Assembly: GCF_014205015.1 (NCBI RefSeq)
Contig: NZ_JACHMO010000001.1
Span: 7,130,001 to 7,194,000 of the forward strand
Direction of reading: 5' to 3'
DNA length: 64,000 nt
Source: Saccharothrix ecbatanensis
GTDB lineage: Bacteria; Actinomycetota; Actinomycetes; Mycobacteriales; Pseudonocardiaceae
Shown here: positions 9,023 to 18,286 of the stretch, piece after piece
Layout: the number at the start of each line of letters is the position of its first letter
Position numbering within the stretch: position 1 is the first letter of the stretch
Program-made: the position numbers and the translations under genes
The notes under the pieces: model-generated
What the model was told of the DNA's origin: nothing
What the model saw: the letters and a program-made list of their open reading frames with translations, nothing else
The model's database searches: none

Positions 9023-9681
9023 TCAGGGTTCTGGTGGTAGACGACGACTTCATGGTGGCGAAGGTCCACAGTGGATACGTGGCGCGGACGCCCGGGTTCG
9101 AGGTGGTCGGCGTGGCGCACAACGGCGCGGAAGCGGTGCGGCTGGTGCGGGAGCTGCGGCCGGATCTGGTGCTGCTCGACGTCTACCTGCCGGACATGGA
9201 CGGGTTGACCGTGCTGCGGGAGTTGCGCGGGTTGCGTGACGACGTGGATGTCATCGTGATCACGGCGGCGACGGACGTGGAGACGGTGCGCAGCGCCATG
9301 CGCGGCGGGGTGCTGCACTACCTGATCAAGCCGTTCGAGTACGCGGCGCTGCGGGACCAGTTGGCGCACTTCGCGGCGTTGCGCCGGCGGCTGGACCAGC
9401 TGGCGTCGGCCGGTCAGGCGGACGTGGACCAGGTGTTCGGGGCACGTCCGCGCAGTACGCCCGTGCTGCCGAAGGGGTTGACCGCGCAGACGGCCGCGCT
9501 GGTGGAGCGCGTGCTGCGGGAACGTCCCGTAACGGCGAGCGAGTGCGCGGACGCCACCGAGCTGGCCAGGGTGTCCGCGCGGCGGTACCTGGAGCACTTC
9601 GTGAGCACCGGCAAGGCGGAGGTGCGGCTGAAGTACGGCGGGACCGGGCGGCCCGAACGGCTCTACGTCTGGCTGGGCTGA
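9019..9681 (+). CDS. CitB/DpiA-like response regulator
   Basis: A 220-residue regulator. The receiver domain has acidic residues 8-10, phospho-acceptor Asp54 in LLDVYLPDMDG, and Lys104 in YLIKPFE. The C-terminal region carries a helix-turn-helix of the TASECADATELARVSARRYL kind, as in CitB/DcuR regulators. The GTG start overlaps the kinase stop by 4 bases (GTGA). It is expected to activate the divergent tctCBA genes when phosphorylated. Confidence 0.9.
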   Translation: MIRVLVVDDDFMVAKVHSGYVARTPGFEVVGVAHNGAEAVRLVRELRPDLVLLDVYLPDMDGLTVLRELRGLRDDVDVIVITAATDVETVRSAMRGGVLHYLIKPFEYAALRDQLAHFAALRRRLDQLASAGQADVDQVFGARPRSTPVLPKGLTAQTAALVERVLRERPVTASECADATELARVSARRYLEHFVSTGKAEVRLKYGGTGRPERLYVWLG

Positions 9682-9690
9682 CCCGGTTCG

Positions 9691-9761
9691 CGCACGATCA
9701 GCCGGGTTTGCGGACGATCAGCCGGGTTTGCGGACGATCAGCCGGGTTTGCGCACGATCAG
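9691..9761. repeat. 20-bp tandem repeat covering the stop codon of the methyltransferase gene
   Basis: Three exact or near-exact 20-bp units (9691-9710, 9711-9730, 9731-9750) and a partial fourth share the core GATCAGCCGGGTTTGCG. On the minus strand each unit encodes IVRKPG followed by TGA. The last functional codons and the stop of the methyltransferase gene have therefore been duplicated downstream, most simply by replication slippage. Confidence 0.95.
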
Positions 9762-10373
9762 GTAACCCTGCGGCGTCTTCTCCGGCCCGGTCGGCTGACG
9801 CTCCAGCCGCGTGTGCGGTTCGAACCCGGCCTCGGTGAGCTGGGCGAGCACCCGGTCCGGGTTCAGGCGGTAGGCGTCCAGCGAGATGTCGTGCCCGTAG
9901 CCCTGCTCCAGCCGGCGGACGTCGTCGCCGACCTGGAACGCCATCAGCAGCAGGCCGCCGGGCGCGAGGACGCGGTGGAACTCGGCGAACACCGCCGGGT
10001 GCAGGTCCCACGGGACGTGGATCACCGAGTACCAGGCCAGCGCGCCGCCGAGTGAGGCGTCCGGCAGGTCGAGGTCGAGCATCGAACCGACCTCGAACCG
10101 CAGGTCGGGGTGATCGCGGCGGGAGACGGCGACCATCTCGGGCGAGAGGTCGAGACCGGACACGTCCACGCCGAGCCGCTTGAGGTGACCGGAGATCCGC
10201 CCCGGGCCGCAGCCGATGTCCACCACCGGGCCGCGCACCAGTTCCGCGAACAACCCGAGCACCGCGCGGTCCGCCGGGCTCTCGGCGAGGTTGTCCCGCA
10301 GCACGTCGGCGTAGCTGTGGGCGACGGTGTCGTAGGCGGTGCGCGTCGTGGTGAGGAACTCAGGCTCGGTCAC
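9738..10373 (-). CDS. Class I SAM-dependent methyltransferase
   Basis: A 211-residue protein with the SAM-binding motif VDIGCGPG (51-58), an acidic residue at the end of strand 2 in VSGLDLSPEM, and a post-motif FHRVLAPGGLLLMAFQ typical of UbiE/COQ5-like methyltransferases. The substrate is unknown. It ends in IVRKPG inside a 20-bp tandem repeat, so the first of several equivalent stop codons is used. The next gene upstream, arfB, starts at 10813 on the same strand and ends 11 bp from this start, so co-transcription is likely. Confidence 0.85.
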   Translation of the reverse strand: MTEPEFLTTTRTAYDTVAHSYADVLRDNLAESPADRAVLGLFAELVRGPVVDIGCGPGRISGHLKRLGVDVSGLDLSPEMVAVSRRDHPDLRFEVGSMLDLDLPDASLGGALAWYSVIHVPWDLHPAVFAEFHRVLAPGGLLLMAFQVGDDVRRLEQGYGHDISLDAYRLNPDRVLAQLTEAGFEPHTRLERQPTGPEKTPQGYLIVRKPG

Positions 10374-10384
10374 GCCCTGGGACC

Positions 10385-10813
10385 TTAATCCCAGCCGCCG
10401 CCGCGACGACCGTGCTTCGTCTGGGCGCGGCGCTTCTTCTCCGCGATGCGGCGTTCCTGCGAGCCCTTGGTGGGCTTGGTCTTGCGCCGGACCGGCGGTG
10501 GAGCGGCAGCCGCGTCACGCAGGGTGTTGGTCATCCGCTCACGGGCCGCTTGACGGTTCTGGAGCTGGGCCCGGTGCTCGCTCGCGGTGATCGTGAGCAC
10601 GCCGTCCACCAGGCGCTTCTCCAGCCTGGACAACATCCGGACGCGCAGCCACTCGGGCACGGACGGCGAGGCAGCCAGGTCGAAGCTCAGCTCGACCCGG
10701 CTGTCCGCCGTGTTCACGCCCTGGCCGCCGGGGCCGGAGGACCTGGAGAACCGTTCGCTCAACTCGGCCGCCGGTATCACCAGCGTCCGCGTCACGGTCA
10801 AGTCCTCAGCCAC
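10385..10813 (-). CDS. arfB: Alternative ribosome-rescue peptidyl-tRNA hydrolase ArfB
   Basis: A 142-residue protein with the release-factor GGQ motif at residues 29-31 (SSGPGGQGVN) and a basic C-terminal tail (RRKTKPTKGSQERR and following), the hallmark of ArfB/YaeJ/ICT1. It rescues stalled ribosomes by hydrolysing peptidyl-tRNA, with the tail entering the empty mRNA channel. Length matches the family. It starts with GTG at 10813. Confidence 0.93.
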   Translation of the reverse strand: MAEDLTVTRTLVIPAAELSERFSRSSGPGGQGVNTADSRVELSFDLAASPSVPEWLRVRMLSRLEKRLVDGVLTITASEHRAQLQNRQAARERMTNTLRDAAAAPPPVRRKTKPTKGSQERRIAEKKRRAQTKHGRRGGGWD

Positions 10814-10822
10814 CCGTACAGG

Positions 10823-11617
10823 TTAGAAGACCAGACCCGGAACGGTCGCCAGCTTTACCACCTCGGGCACCGTCAGCGGCTGCGGCCCACCGCCCGGCAT
10901 GGGCGTGGTGTCGTAGGGGCCGTTGCTGCGGTCCTCGATCCCTTGAGCCTGGACGTCGAGCATCTTCCCGTCCGGGAGCTTCACGGTGACCCGGATCATG
11001 TTCCCGGGAGTGTCCGGGGAGAGTTCTACCTTGTAGTCGCGGCCGTCGTGCGTGGTCCGCTCTTCGCACGACTTGGGCGGCGTCCGGTACTCGGACTTGT
11101 CGCAGCCCTTGTAGGGCCGCGGGACCAGCTGCAACGACACGATGGCGCTACCTCGCTCGTCGAACACCTCCGCGTGGCTGTTGTAGAACTCCCCCCACGC
11201 CTCGAACTCCCAGGGGACGGAGCCTTCCGGGCTGTGCGTCTCCATGGCGGGAAGCGCGCCCGAGGTGCGCAGGATCCTGGTCAGCTCGGCCGCACGCTCT
11301 TCCGACATGCCCGGACCGAGAGGGGTGGCGGTCCCGAGAGGGGCGGCGGTTCCGAGTGGGTCCGTGGTCCGCTGGACCAGGGTCTGGGACTCGGTCATGC
11401 TCGCCTGTCCCACGTCCGGACCGCCGCCGCCTCCACTGCCGAGGTTCACCATCGCCGGCACGGACACGACGACCGCCGTGACGAGCACCGCCGAGCCGAT
11501 GGACGCGTAACGGGTGGTCACCTTGCGCCTGCCCGCCCGGTGGATGGCGTACTTGTCGATGGTCAGCGGCGGTTCGTCGGTGAACGCCGTGGCCAGGGTT
11601 TCCTTGATGTCGGTCAT
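10823..11617 (-). CDS. Membrane anti-sigma-like partner of ECF sigma factor (non-zinc type)
   Basis: A 264-residue protein with a cytoplasmic N-terminus containing TAFTDEPPLTIDKYAI, a single transmembrane segment (about 39-58, SAVLVTAVVVSVPAMVNL), a low-complexity linker with two TAAPLG/TATPLG-like repeats, and an extracytoplasmic domain of unknown fold. Its ATG overlaps the stop of the sigma factor gene (ATGA). Two other sigma partners here (48985, 51379) share the N-terminal pattern, so this stretch may be the sigma-binding part. No HxxxCxxC zinc motif is seen. An anti-sigma role is inferred from coupling and topology. Confidence 0.7.
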   Translation of the reverse strand: MTDIKETLATAFTDEPPLTIDKYAIHRAGRRKVTTRYASIGSAVLVTAVVVSVPAMVNLGSGGGGGPDVGQASMTESQTLVQRTTDPLGTAAPLGTATPLGPGMSEERAAELTRILRTSGALPAMETHSPEGSVPWEFEAWGEFYNSHAEVFDERGSAIVSLQLVPRPYKGCDKSEYRTPPKSCEERTTHDGRDYKVELSPDTPGNMIRVTVKLPDGKMLDVQAQGIEDRSNGPYDTTPMPGGGPQPLTVPEVVKLATVPGLVF

Positions 11618-12105
11618 CGCTGCTCCTCCAGAACGTCGTGACCGAGAAGTTCGCGCAGTGCGGCCAACCCCTTGGCCGCCTGGCTCTTCACGGTGCCTTC
11701 GGTGCGACCGATGAGGCGTGCGGTTTCCGTGACGCTCAGGTCCTCCCAGTAGCGGAGCACCACCACCGTGCGCTGCCCTACCGGCAACGACGCCAGGGCG
11801 CCGCGCACGTCGAGATCGGACCCGGCGCCGGCGACCGCCGTGTCCGGGACCGCGTCGACCACCGTCTCCCGACGCCGGAACGCGCGCCGTGAGTCGTCGA
11901 TGGACGCACGGACCAGCACTTTCCGGGCGTAGGCGTCCACCGATCCGTCCCGCCTGACCCTGGGCCAGGCGACGTACAGCTTGGTCAGCGCCGTCTGCAC
12001 CAGGTCTTCGGCGCGGTGCCAGTCGCCGCACAGCAGGTACGCGGTTCTCCGCATCACCAGCGCGCGGGCGTCGACGTACTCGTCGAACTCACGATCGCGA
12101 TCCAC
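11614..12105 (-). CDS. ECF RNA polymerase sigma factor, SigE family
   Basis: A 163-residue sigma-70 family protein with region 2 (RTAYLLCGDWHRAEDLVQ) and region 4 (LPVGQRTVVVLRYWEDLS with the HTH TARLIGRTEGTVKSQ). The CGDWHRAEDLVQ motif is typical of the actinobacterial SigE-type group. The GTG at 12105 is selected for its strong upstream GAGGAGGGG. The gene is translationally coupled to its membrane partner. It is one of three such pairs in the window. Confidence 0.9.
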   Translation of the reverse strand: MDRDREFDEYVDARALVMRRTAYLLCGDWHRAEDLVQTALTKLYVAWPRVRRDGSVDAYARKVLVRASIDDSRRAFRRRETVVDAVPDTAVAGAGSDLDVRGALASLPVGQRTVVVLRYWEDLSVTETARLIGRTEGTVKSQAAKGLAALRELLGHDVLEEQR

Positions 12106-12127
12106 TCGGCCCCTCCTCGGTCGCCGC

Positions 12128-13582
12128 TTAGTACGGATCAGCGACCGCCGGAGGTTGCCGCGACGTCCCAACCGCAGAACGCAGTGCTTCCCGCAGGAGC
12201 GCGACGGCGGCGGGGATCTCGATGTCGCTGATGTTGCCGTACCCGAGGACGAGCGCGCGTTCCGCCGACCGCTCCACGCGGTAGTCGTCGAGGTCGGACA
12301 GGCGCAGACCGGCGGTGCTCGCGGCCTTGACCGCCGCACGGGTGTCCACGTCGTCCGGCAGGTGCAGCAGGATGTGCAGCCCGGCGGCGGTGCCGGACAC
12401 CCGGCCCTCCGGCACCCGTTCGGCGAGGGTGCGGACCAGCAGGTCACGGCGGGAGCGGAACCGTCGTCGCGCCGCACGCAGATGGGCGTCGTACCACCCG
12501 CGGTCGATGAAGGTGGCGAGTGCGAGCTGGTCCAGCACGGGAGGCGCGGCGGCCACCGGGTTCGCGGCGCGGAGGGCCGTTGTCGTCACGGCGGGGGCGA
12601 CGAGCCAGCCCAGGCCTAGGGCCGGCGAGAGCGTCTTGCTGACCGAGCCGAGGAGGAATACCCGGCTCGGGTCCATCCCCTGCATGACGGCCACCGGGTG
12701 GTGGTCGTAGCGGAACTCGGCGTCGTAGTCGTCCTCGATGACGAAGCCGTCCACCTCACGCGCCCAGCGCACCAGCCGTGCCCGACGGTCCGGGGACAAC
12801 ACCGTGCCGGTGGGGAACTGGTGTGCCGCGCCGACGACGACGGCCCTGGCGGGCGTGCGCGCGAGGTCGTCCACGCGGAGGCCGTCCTGGTCGACGGGCA
12901 CGGGGTGCACGCGCAGGCCGGTGCTCGTCGCGGCGTCCCGCAGCCGCCCCCAGCCCGGGTGCTCAACGGCCAGGTCCGCGATCCCCCGGGCGACCAGCGC
13001 TCGACACGTGCGCACCAGACCGTCCGTGACGCCCGCGCACACCGACACCGACGCAGCGTCCGCGTCCGCACCGCGCGAGCGCCGCAGGTACTGCGCCACG
13101 GTCGTCCGCAGCACCGCGTGCCCGGCGGGATCGGGCAGGCCCAGGTCGTAGTGGACGGCCGAGCCGGTGACCGCCCGGACGGCGTCCGCCCAGCGGCGGC
13201 GGGGGAACGCCCGCAGGTCAGGCAGGCCGGGAGCGAGGTCGTACCGGATCGGTGCGGGCTCGGGTGCGCGCGGCGTCCGAGGAGGAGGCGGCGGCACGGT
13301 GTCCGGCGACCACGAGACCCGCGTGGCGGAACCCACCCGTGCGGCGAGATAGCCCTCCGCGATGAGCTGCCCGTACGCCTCCGTCACGACCCACCGCGAG
13401 CAGCCGAACTCCTCGGCGAGCGCCCGGCTCGGCGGCACGGCGGCGCCTTCCACCAGCCGACCCTCCCGGATCGCGGTGCGCAGCGCGTGGGCCAGGCGAT
13501 CGTGCAGGCGACGTCCGCCGCGCTCCGGTGGACCGACGTCCAGCAGCGTCGCCCACGCGAAATTGGTCTGGGGAACAGCCAT
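12128..13582 (-). CDS. MocR/PdxR-like GntR-aminotransferase transcriptional regulator
   Basis: A 484-residue fusion. An N-terminal winged helix (about 25-88, with SRALAEEFGCSRWVVTEAYG) is joined by a proline-rich linker (95-110) to a fold-type I aminotransferase domain. PLP-binding residues are visible: Asp in IEDDYDAEFRY (282-292) and Lys316 in GSVSKTLSP. The ATG at 13582 precedes the domain directly. It is divergent from an aldo/keto reductase across only 37 bp, so one site could control both. MocR proteins use PLP or an aminated derivative as effector. Confidence 0.9.
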   Translation of the reverse strand: MAVPQTNFAWATLLDVGPPERGGRRLHDRLAHALRTAIREGRLVEGAAVPPSRALAEEFGCSRWVVTEAYGQLIAEGYLAARVGSATRVSWSPDTVPPPPPRTPRAPEPAPIRYDLAPGLPDLRAFPRRRWADAVRAVTGSAVHYDLGLPDPAGHAVLRTTVAQYLRRSRGADADAASVSVCAGVTDGLVRTCRALVARGIADLAVEHPGWGRLRDAATSTGLRVHPVPVDQDGLRVDDLARTPARAVVVGAAHQFPTGTVLSPDRRARLVRWAREVDGFVIEDDYDAEFRYDHHPVAVMQGMDPSRVFLLGSVSKTLSPALGLGWLVAPAVTTTALRAANPVAAAPPVLDQLALATFIDRGWYDAHLRAARRRFRSRRDLLVRTLAERVPEGRVSGTAAGLHILLHLPDDVDTRAAVKAASTAGLRLSDLDDYRVERSAERALVLGYGNISDIEIPAAVALLREALRSAVGTSRQPPAVADPY

Positions 13583-13619
13583 GGGATTGGAGCGTAATGC
13601 CGATCCGAATCGACCTACC

Positions 13620-14570
13620 GTGACGGACATGATGGACAACCTGGCTCTGGGCGCCATGCTCTTCGGCACGGTTCAGGACGAGCGCCGATCGTTCGAGCTC
13701 CTGGACCGCTTCGTGGACGCCGGCGGCGTCTGGATCGACACCGCGAACTGCTACTCGTTCTGGGAGGACCCGACCGGCTTCGGCGGGCAGAGCGAGACCG
13801 TGCTCGGGCACTGGCTGGCCGCCCGCCCCGGCGTCCGCGACCACGTCAAGATCAGCACCAAGGTGGGCTGCGAGCCGACCGTGGCCGGGAAGTTCCCGGA
13901 AACGGCCGAAGGGCTCTCCGCCGTGGTGATCAAGAACGGCATCGAGGGCAGCCTGCGCCGACTCGGCACGGACCACGTCGACCTGTACTGGGCGCACAAG
14001 CCCGACCGCGTCACACCGCTGGAGGAGACGGTCGCCGCCTTCGCCGAGCTGGTGTCCGCGGGCACGGTCGGCCGCCTCGGCTGCTCCAACTACCCCGTGT
14101 GGCAGGTCGAACGGGCACGGCAGATCGCGCGGGCCAATGGCGGCGCCGGCTTCACCGTCGTGCAGCAGCACCACACGTACCTGCAACCGCGCCCCGGCAC
14201 CCGACCGAGCGTGGGGCACCGGTTCGGCGCGGTCACCGACGAGGTCCTCCACTACCTGGAGCACAACGCGGACATGGCGCTGTGGGCGTACACGCCCCTG
14301 CTGACCGGCCGGTACACCCGCGCCGACAAGCCGCTGCCGGCGGAGTACGACCACCCCGGCACCGCACGCAGGCTCGCCGTGCTGGACGAGGTCGCCGCCG
14401 AGACCGGCACGAACCGCAACCGGGTGGTGTTGGCGTGGCTGACCGGAGGGCACCCGGCCGTGACACCGATCGTCGGCGTCAGCACGGTCGCGCAGCTGGA
14501 CGAGGCGGTCGCGGCGATGTCGCTGGAGTTGACCGCCGACCAGCGCGACCGCCTCGACGCCGCGGCATGA
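13620..14570 (+). CDS. Aldo/keto reductase
   Basis: A 316-residue TIM-barrel oxidoreductase. The catalytic Tyr45 lies in IDTANCYSFW and Lys81 in KISTKVG. Further family segments are DHVDLYWAHKPDR and GRLGCSNYP. The GTG at 13620 has no clear ribosome binding site, so a leaderless message is possible. Divergence from the MocR-type regulator hints at a role linked to vitamin B6 or an amine, which is speculative. A perfect 17-bp hairpin follows the stop. Confidence 0.87.
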   Translation: MTDMMDNLALGAMLFGTVQDERRSFELLDRFVDAGGVWIDTANCYSFWEDPTGFGGQSETVLGHWLAARPGVRDHVKISTKVGCEPTVAGKFPETAEGLSAVVIKNGIEGSLRRLGTDHVDLYWAHKPDRVTPLEETVAAFAELVSAGTVGRLGCSNYPVWQVERARQIARANGGAGFTVVQQHHTYLQPRPGTRPSVGHRFGAVTDEVLHYLEHNADMALWAYTPLLTGRYTRADKPLPAEYDHPGTARRLAVLDEVAAETGTNRNRVVLAWLTGGHPAVTPIVGVSTVAQLDEAVAAMSLELTADQRDRLDAAA

Positions 14571-14575
14571 AATGG

Positions 14576-14613
14576 GACGGCCTCGGTGATCCGATTGGAT
14601 CACCGAGGCCGTC
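14576..14613. terminator. Strong bidirectional hairpin between aldo/keto reductase and purM
   Basis: A perfect 17-bp stem (14576-14592 with 14597-14613) and loop GATT lie between the convergent reductase and purM genes. A CT-rich GTCTCGTCTCGTCCC stretch follows on the plus strand. Confidence 0.85.
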
Positions 14614-14644
14614 TCGTCCCGTCTCGTCTCGTCCCGGAGCGGGA

Positions 14645-15706
<1,062 letters not shown>

Positions 15707-15801
15707 GTCTCTGTGCTCCACACTTTCAGGGCATCTGTGTTCTTACGGGCGCGGGTACGTGCGCGCACCCGGCTTACCGGCGCTCAGGGCCGTTGCCGCT
15801 C

Positions 15802-17373
15802 TCAGGGCCGTCGCAGAGCGTCTTCGGCACCGTACCCGTTCGTCAGAACAGGGGTGGCCGAGCCCGCGACGCCCCGGATTCCTTCGAGCAGGTGCTTGCC
15901 GATGAGCGCGTCGTCGGGCAGCGCGATCGGGTAGTCGCCGTCGAAGCACGCGCAGCAGAGCCGCGTCTTGGGCTGCTCACTGGCCGCGATCAGCTCCTCC
16001 AGCGACACGTAGCCCAACGAGTCCGCGCCCACCGAGCGGCGGATGCCGTCGGTGTCCAGGCCGTTCGCGATGAGCTCGGCCCGGGAGGCGAAGTCGATGC
16101 CGTAGAAGCACGGCCACTTGACCGGCGGCGACGCGATCCGCACGTGCACTTCGAGCGCGCCGGACTCGCGCAGCATCCGGACCAGCGCGCGCTGCGTGTT
16201 GCCGCGGACGATCGAGTCGTCCACCACCACCAGGCGCTTGCCGCGGATGACGTCGCGCAGCGGGTTCAGCTTCAGCCGGATGCCCAGCTGGCGGATGGTC
16301 TGCGACGGCTGGATGAACGTGCGGCCCACGTACGCGTTCTTGACCAGGCCCGAGCCGTACGGGATGCCGCTGGCCTGGGCGTACCCGATCGCGGCGGGCG
16401 TGCCGGACTCGGGCACCGGGATGACCAGGTCGGCCTCGACCGGGTGCTCCACCGCGAGGCGGCGGCCGATCTCCACGCGGGTGGCGTGCACCGAACGGCC
16501 GGCGATCGTGGTGTCCGGGCGGGCCAGGTAGACGTACTCGAAGATGCAGCCCTTGGGCTCGGGGGTGGCGAACCGGCTGGACCGGAGGCCGTTCTCGTCG
16601 ATCGCGATCAGCTCGCCCGGCTCGACCTCGCGGACGAACGACGCGCCGACGATGTCCAGCGCCGCCGTCTCGCTCGCGACGACCCAGCCGCGCTCAAGCC
16701 GGCCCAGCACCAGCGGGCGCACACCCTGCGGGTCACGGGCCGCGTAGAGGGTCGATTCGTCGGAGAACGTGAGGCAGAACGCGCCGCGCAGCGTCGGCAG
16801 CAGCTGCAAGGCCGCCTGCTCGATGCCGATGTCGGCGGCCTGCGCGGCGAGCAGCCCGCAGATCAGGTCGGAGTCGGTGGTCGCGCCGTGGCTGGTGTCG
16901 ACGCCCACCTCGCGGGCGCGGGCCATCAGCTCGGCGGTGTTCACCAGGTTGCCGTTGTGGCCGAGGGACAGGCCGGAACCGGTGGCCGTGGTGCGGAACG
17001 TCGGCTGCGCGTTCTCCCACGTGGTGGAACCGGTGGTCGAGTAGCGGCAGTGCCCGACCGCGACGTGACCGCGCAGCGACTGGAGCACCTGCTCGTCGAA
17101 CACCTGGCTGACCAGGCCGAGGTCCTTGAAGACCACCACCTGGCTGCCGTCGCCGACCGACATGCCGGCGGCTTCCTGGCCGCGGTGCTGGAGGGCGTAG
17201 AGGCCGAAGTAGGTGAGCTTGGAGACGTCTTCGCCGGGTGCCCAGACGCCGAACACACCGCATTCTTCGCGGGGTTCACGTTCTTCCTGGGTTTCGGGGT
17301 CAGTGCGGCCGGTTTCGGAATGGTCGGTGACCACCGGGGTGCTCCCTAGCGACGAGGGTCGGGGCTGCACCAT
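15802..17373 (-). CDS. purF: Amidophosphoribosyltransferase PurF
   Basis: A protein of about 523 residues that catalyses the first committed purine step, converting PRPP and glutamine to phosphoribosylamine. A propeptide of 37 residues precedes the nucleophile Cys38 in EECGVFG. The Ntn glutaminase domain (GLYALQHRGQEAAGM, LGHNGNL) is followed by the phosphoribosyltransferase domain with VVDDSIVRGNT, the PRPP motif. The ATG at 17373 follows a -10-like TACACT by 2 bp, so the exact start and leader are uncertain. Upstream symmetry suggests an operator. Confidence 0.95.
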   Translation of the reverse strand: MVQPRPSSLGSTPVVTDHSETGRTDPETQEEREPREECGVFGVWAPGEDVSKLTYFGLYALQHRGQEAAGMSVGDGSQVVVFKDLGLVSQVFDEQVLQSLRGHVAVGHCRYSTTGSTTWENAQPTFRTTATGSGLSLGHNGNLVNTAELMARAREVGVDTSHGATTDSDLICGLLAAQAADIGIEQAALQLLPTLRGAFCLTFSDESTLYAARDPQGVRPLVLGRLERGWVVASETAALDIVGASFVREVEPGELIAIDENGLRSSRFATPEPKGCIFEYVYLARPDTTIAGRSVHATRVEIGRRLAVEHPVEADLVIPVPESGTPAAIGYAQASGIPYGSGLVKNAYVGRTFIQPSQTIRQLGIRLKLNPLRDVIRGKRLVVVDDSIVRGNTQRALVRMLRESGALEVHVRIASPPVKWPCFYGIDFASRAELIANGLDTDGIRRSVGADSLGYVSLEELIAASEQPKTRLCCACFDGDYPIALPDDALIGKHLLEGIRGVAGSATPVLTNGYGAEDALRRP

Positions 17374-17375
17374 CG

Positions 17376-17410
17376 AGTGTACGGCTGATGGGGGTGGTAC
17401 TACCCCCATC
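17376..17410 (-). promoter_or_regulatory. purF promoter with overlapping palindrome
   Basis: On the minus strand TACACT (17381-17376) resembles a -10 box. About 17 bp upstream lies GATGGGGGT (17387-17395) facing ACCCCCATC (17402-17410), a 9-bp inverted repeat spanning the expected -35. A repressor or activator bound here would control purF. No regulator can be named from the sequence. Confidence 0.5.
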
Positions 17411-17452
17411 AGCACCCCCGCGACGTGACCAAACGCACCTTCAGCCGGGCCT

Positions 17453-18184
17453 TCAGTCCAGCTTGAGGGCATACCTGACCTGGTCGTCACCGGTGTGCTT
17501 GAGCGGCAGGCGACCCCACAGGCCGTAGTGGACGAGCTGGGCCTCGCCCGAGATCCGGAGGTCCGCCTCCTCGCCCGGCCACGACGACCGCACCTCCGGC
17601 ACCACGCCGGGCGCGAACGTCACCATCCACGCCTCGGGCACGTCGGTGAGCTGGATGAGGGCGGTGCCCTTCGCGGTCGGCGGCACGTCGGTCGAGTGCT
17701 TGGCGGCGAGCAGGGTGGTCAGCGACTCGTCGATGCCGTCCACCGCGAAGTCCGCGTCGCCCGACACCAGCTCGCGCAGGGCCGCCTGGGCGTCCCAGCG
17801 GCGCAGGTCGAGCTCGTGCGCGATGCGGCGGTGCCAGACCCACGCCAGGTCCGGCGCGGCGGGGGAGAACGTCCAGGCGGTGCGGTTGCCGGGGACGGCG
17901 GGCAGCAGTTCGGCGGCCTTCGCCAGCTGGGCGTCCAGGTACTCCAGCGGCGCCGCGTCGGCCGGTGGGCGGGGCAGGCGCAGCTGCACGGTGCTGCCGG
18001 TGCGGAGGTACTCGAGCGACGTCTCCAGGAACCTCCCGACGTGCAGGGTCAGCTCGGTGAACGTCCAGCCGGGGCAGCTCGGCACCTTGGCGGTGGGATC
18101 GGCCTTGCCGACCGCCGCCCGGAACATCGCGGCCTGCTCGGTGAAGACCCCGGTCCACCGCTGGGTGGTCCAACCTCCTGGCAC
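17453..18184 (-). CDS. Maleylpyruvate isomerase-fold (mycothiol-dependent type) protein
   Basis: A 243-residue protein with the DinB-like metal-binding domain at the N-terminus (SCPGWTFTELTLHVGRF) and a C-terminal SCP2-like domain (DLRISGEAQLVHYGLWGR). In characterised mycothiol-dependent maleylpyruvate isomerase the metal is held by His, Glu and His. Here His48 and Glu124 are present, but the third position in IAHELDLRRWD is Arg128. Either the catalytic metal site is altered or another ligand is used. The GTG at 18184 follows GGGAGG. It lies upstream of purF on the same strand. Confidence 0.8.
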   Translation of the reverse strand: MPGGWTTQRWTGVFTEQAAMFRAAVGKADPTAKVPSCPGWTFTELTLHVGRFLETSLEYLRTGSTVQLRLPRPPADAAPLEYLDAQLAKAAELLPAVPGNRTAWTFSPAAPDLAWVWHRRIAHELDLRRWDAQAALRELVSGDADFAVDGIDESLTTLLAAKHSTDVPPTAKGTALIQLTDVPEAWMVTFAPGVVPEVRSSWPGEEADLRISGEAQLVHYGLWGRLPLKHTGDDQVRYALKLD

Positions 18185-18210
18185 GTCCAGCCTCCCGCGT
18201 CGCGTCGATC

Positions 18211-18232
18211 GGTGCGGTCATCGTGCCGCACC
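18211..18232 (-). terminator. Hairpin downstream of the repeat-containing gene
   Basis: GGTGCGG (18211-18217) pairs with CCGCACC (18226-18232) around an 8-nt loop, 55 bp beyond the stop of the minus-strand gene ending at 18287. Confidence 0.4.
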
Positions 18233-18286
18233 GGCCGGCCCCGCGACGCACGAAGCCCGAGATTCGCCCGCTCGGCTCCCGCCCGG

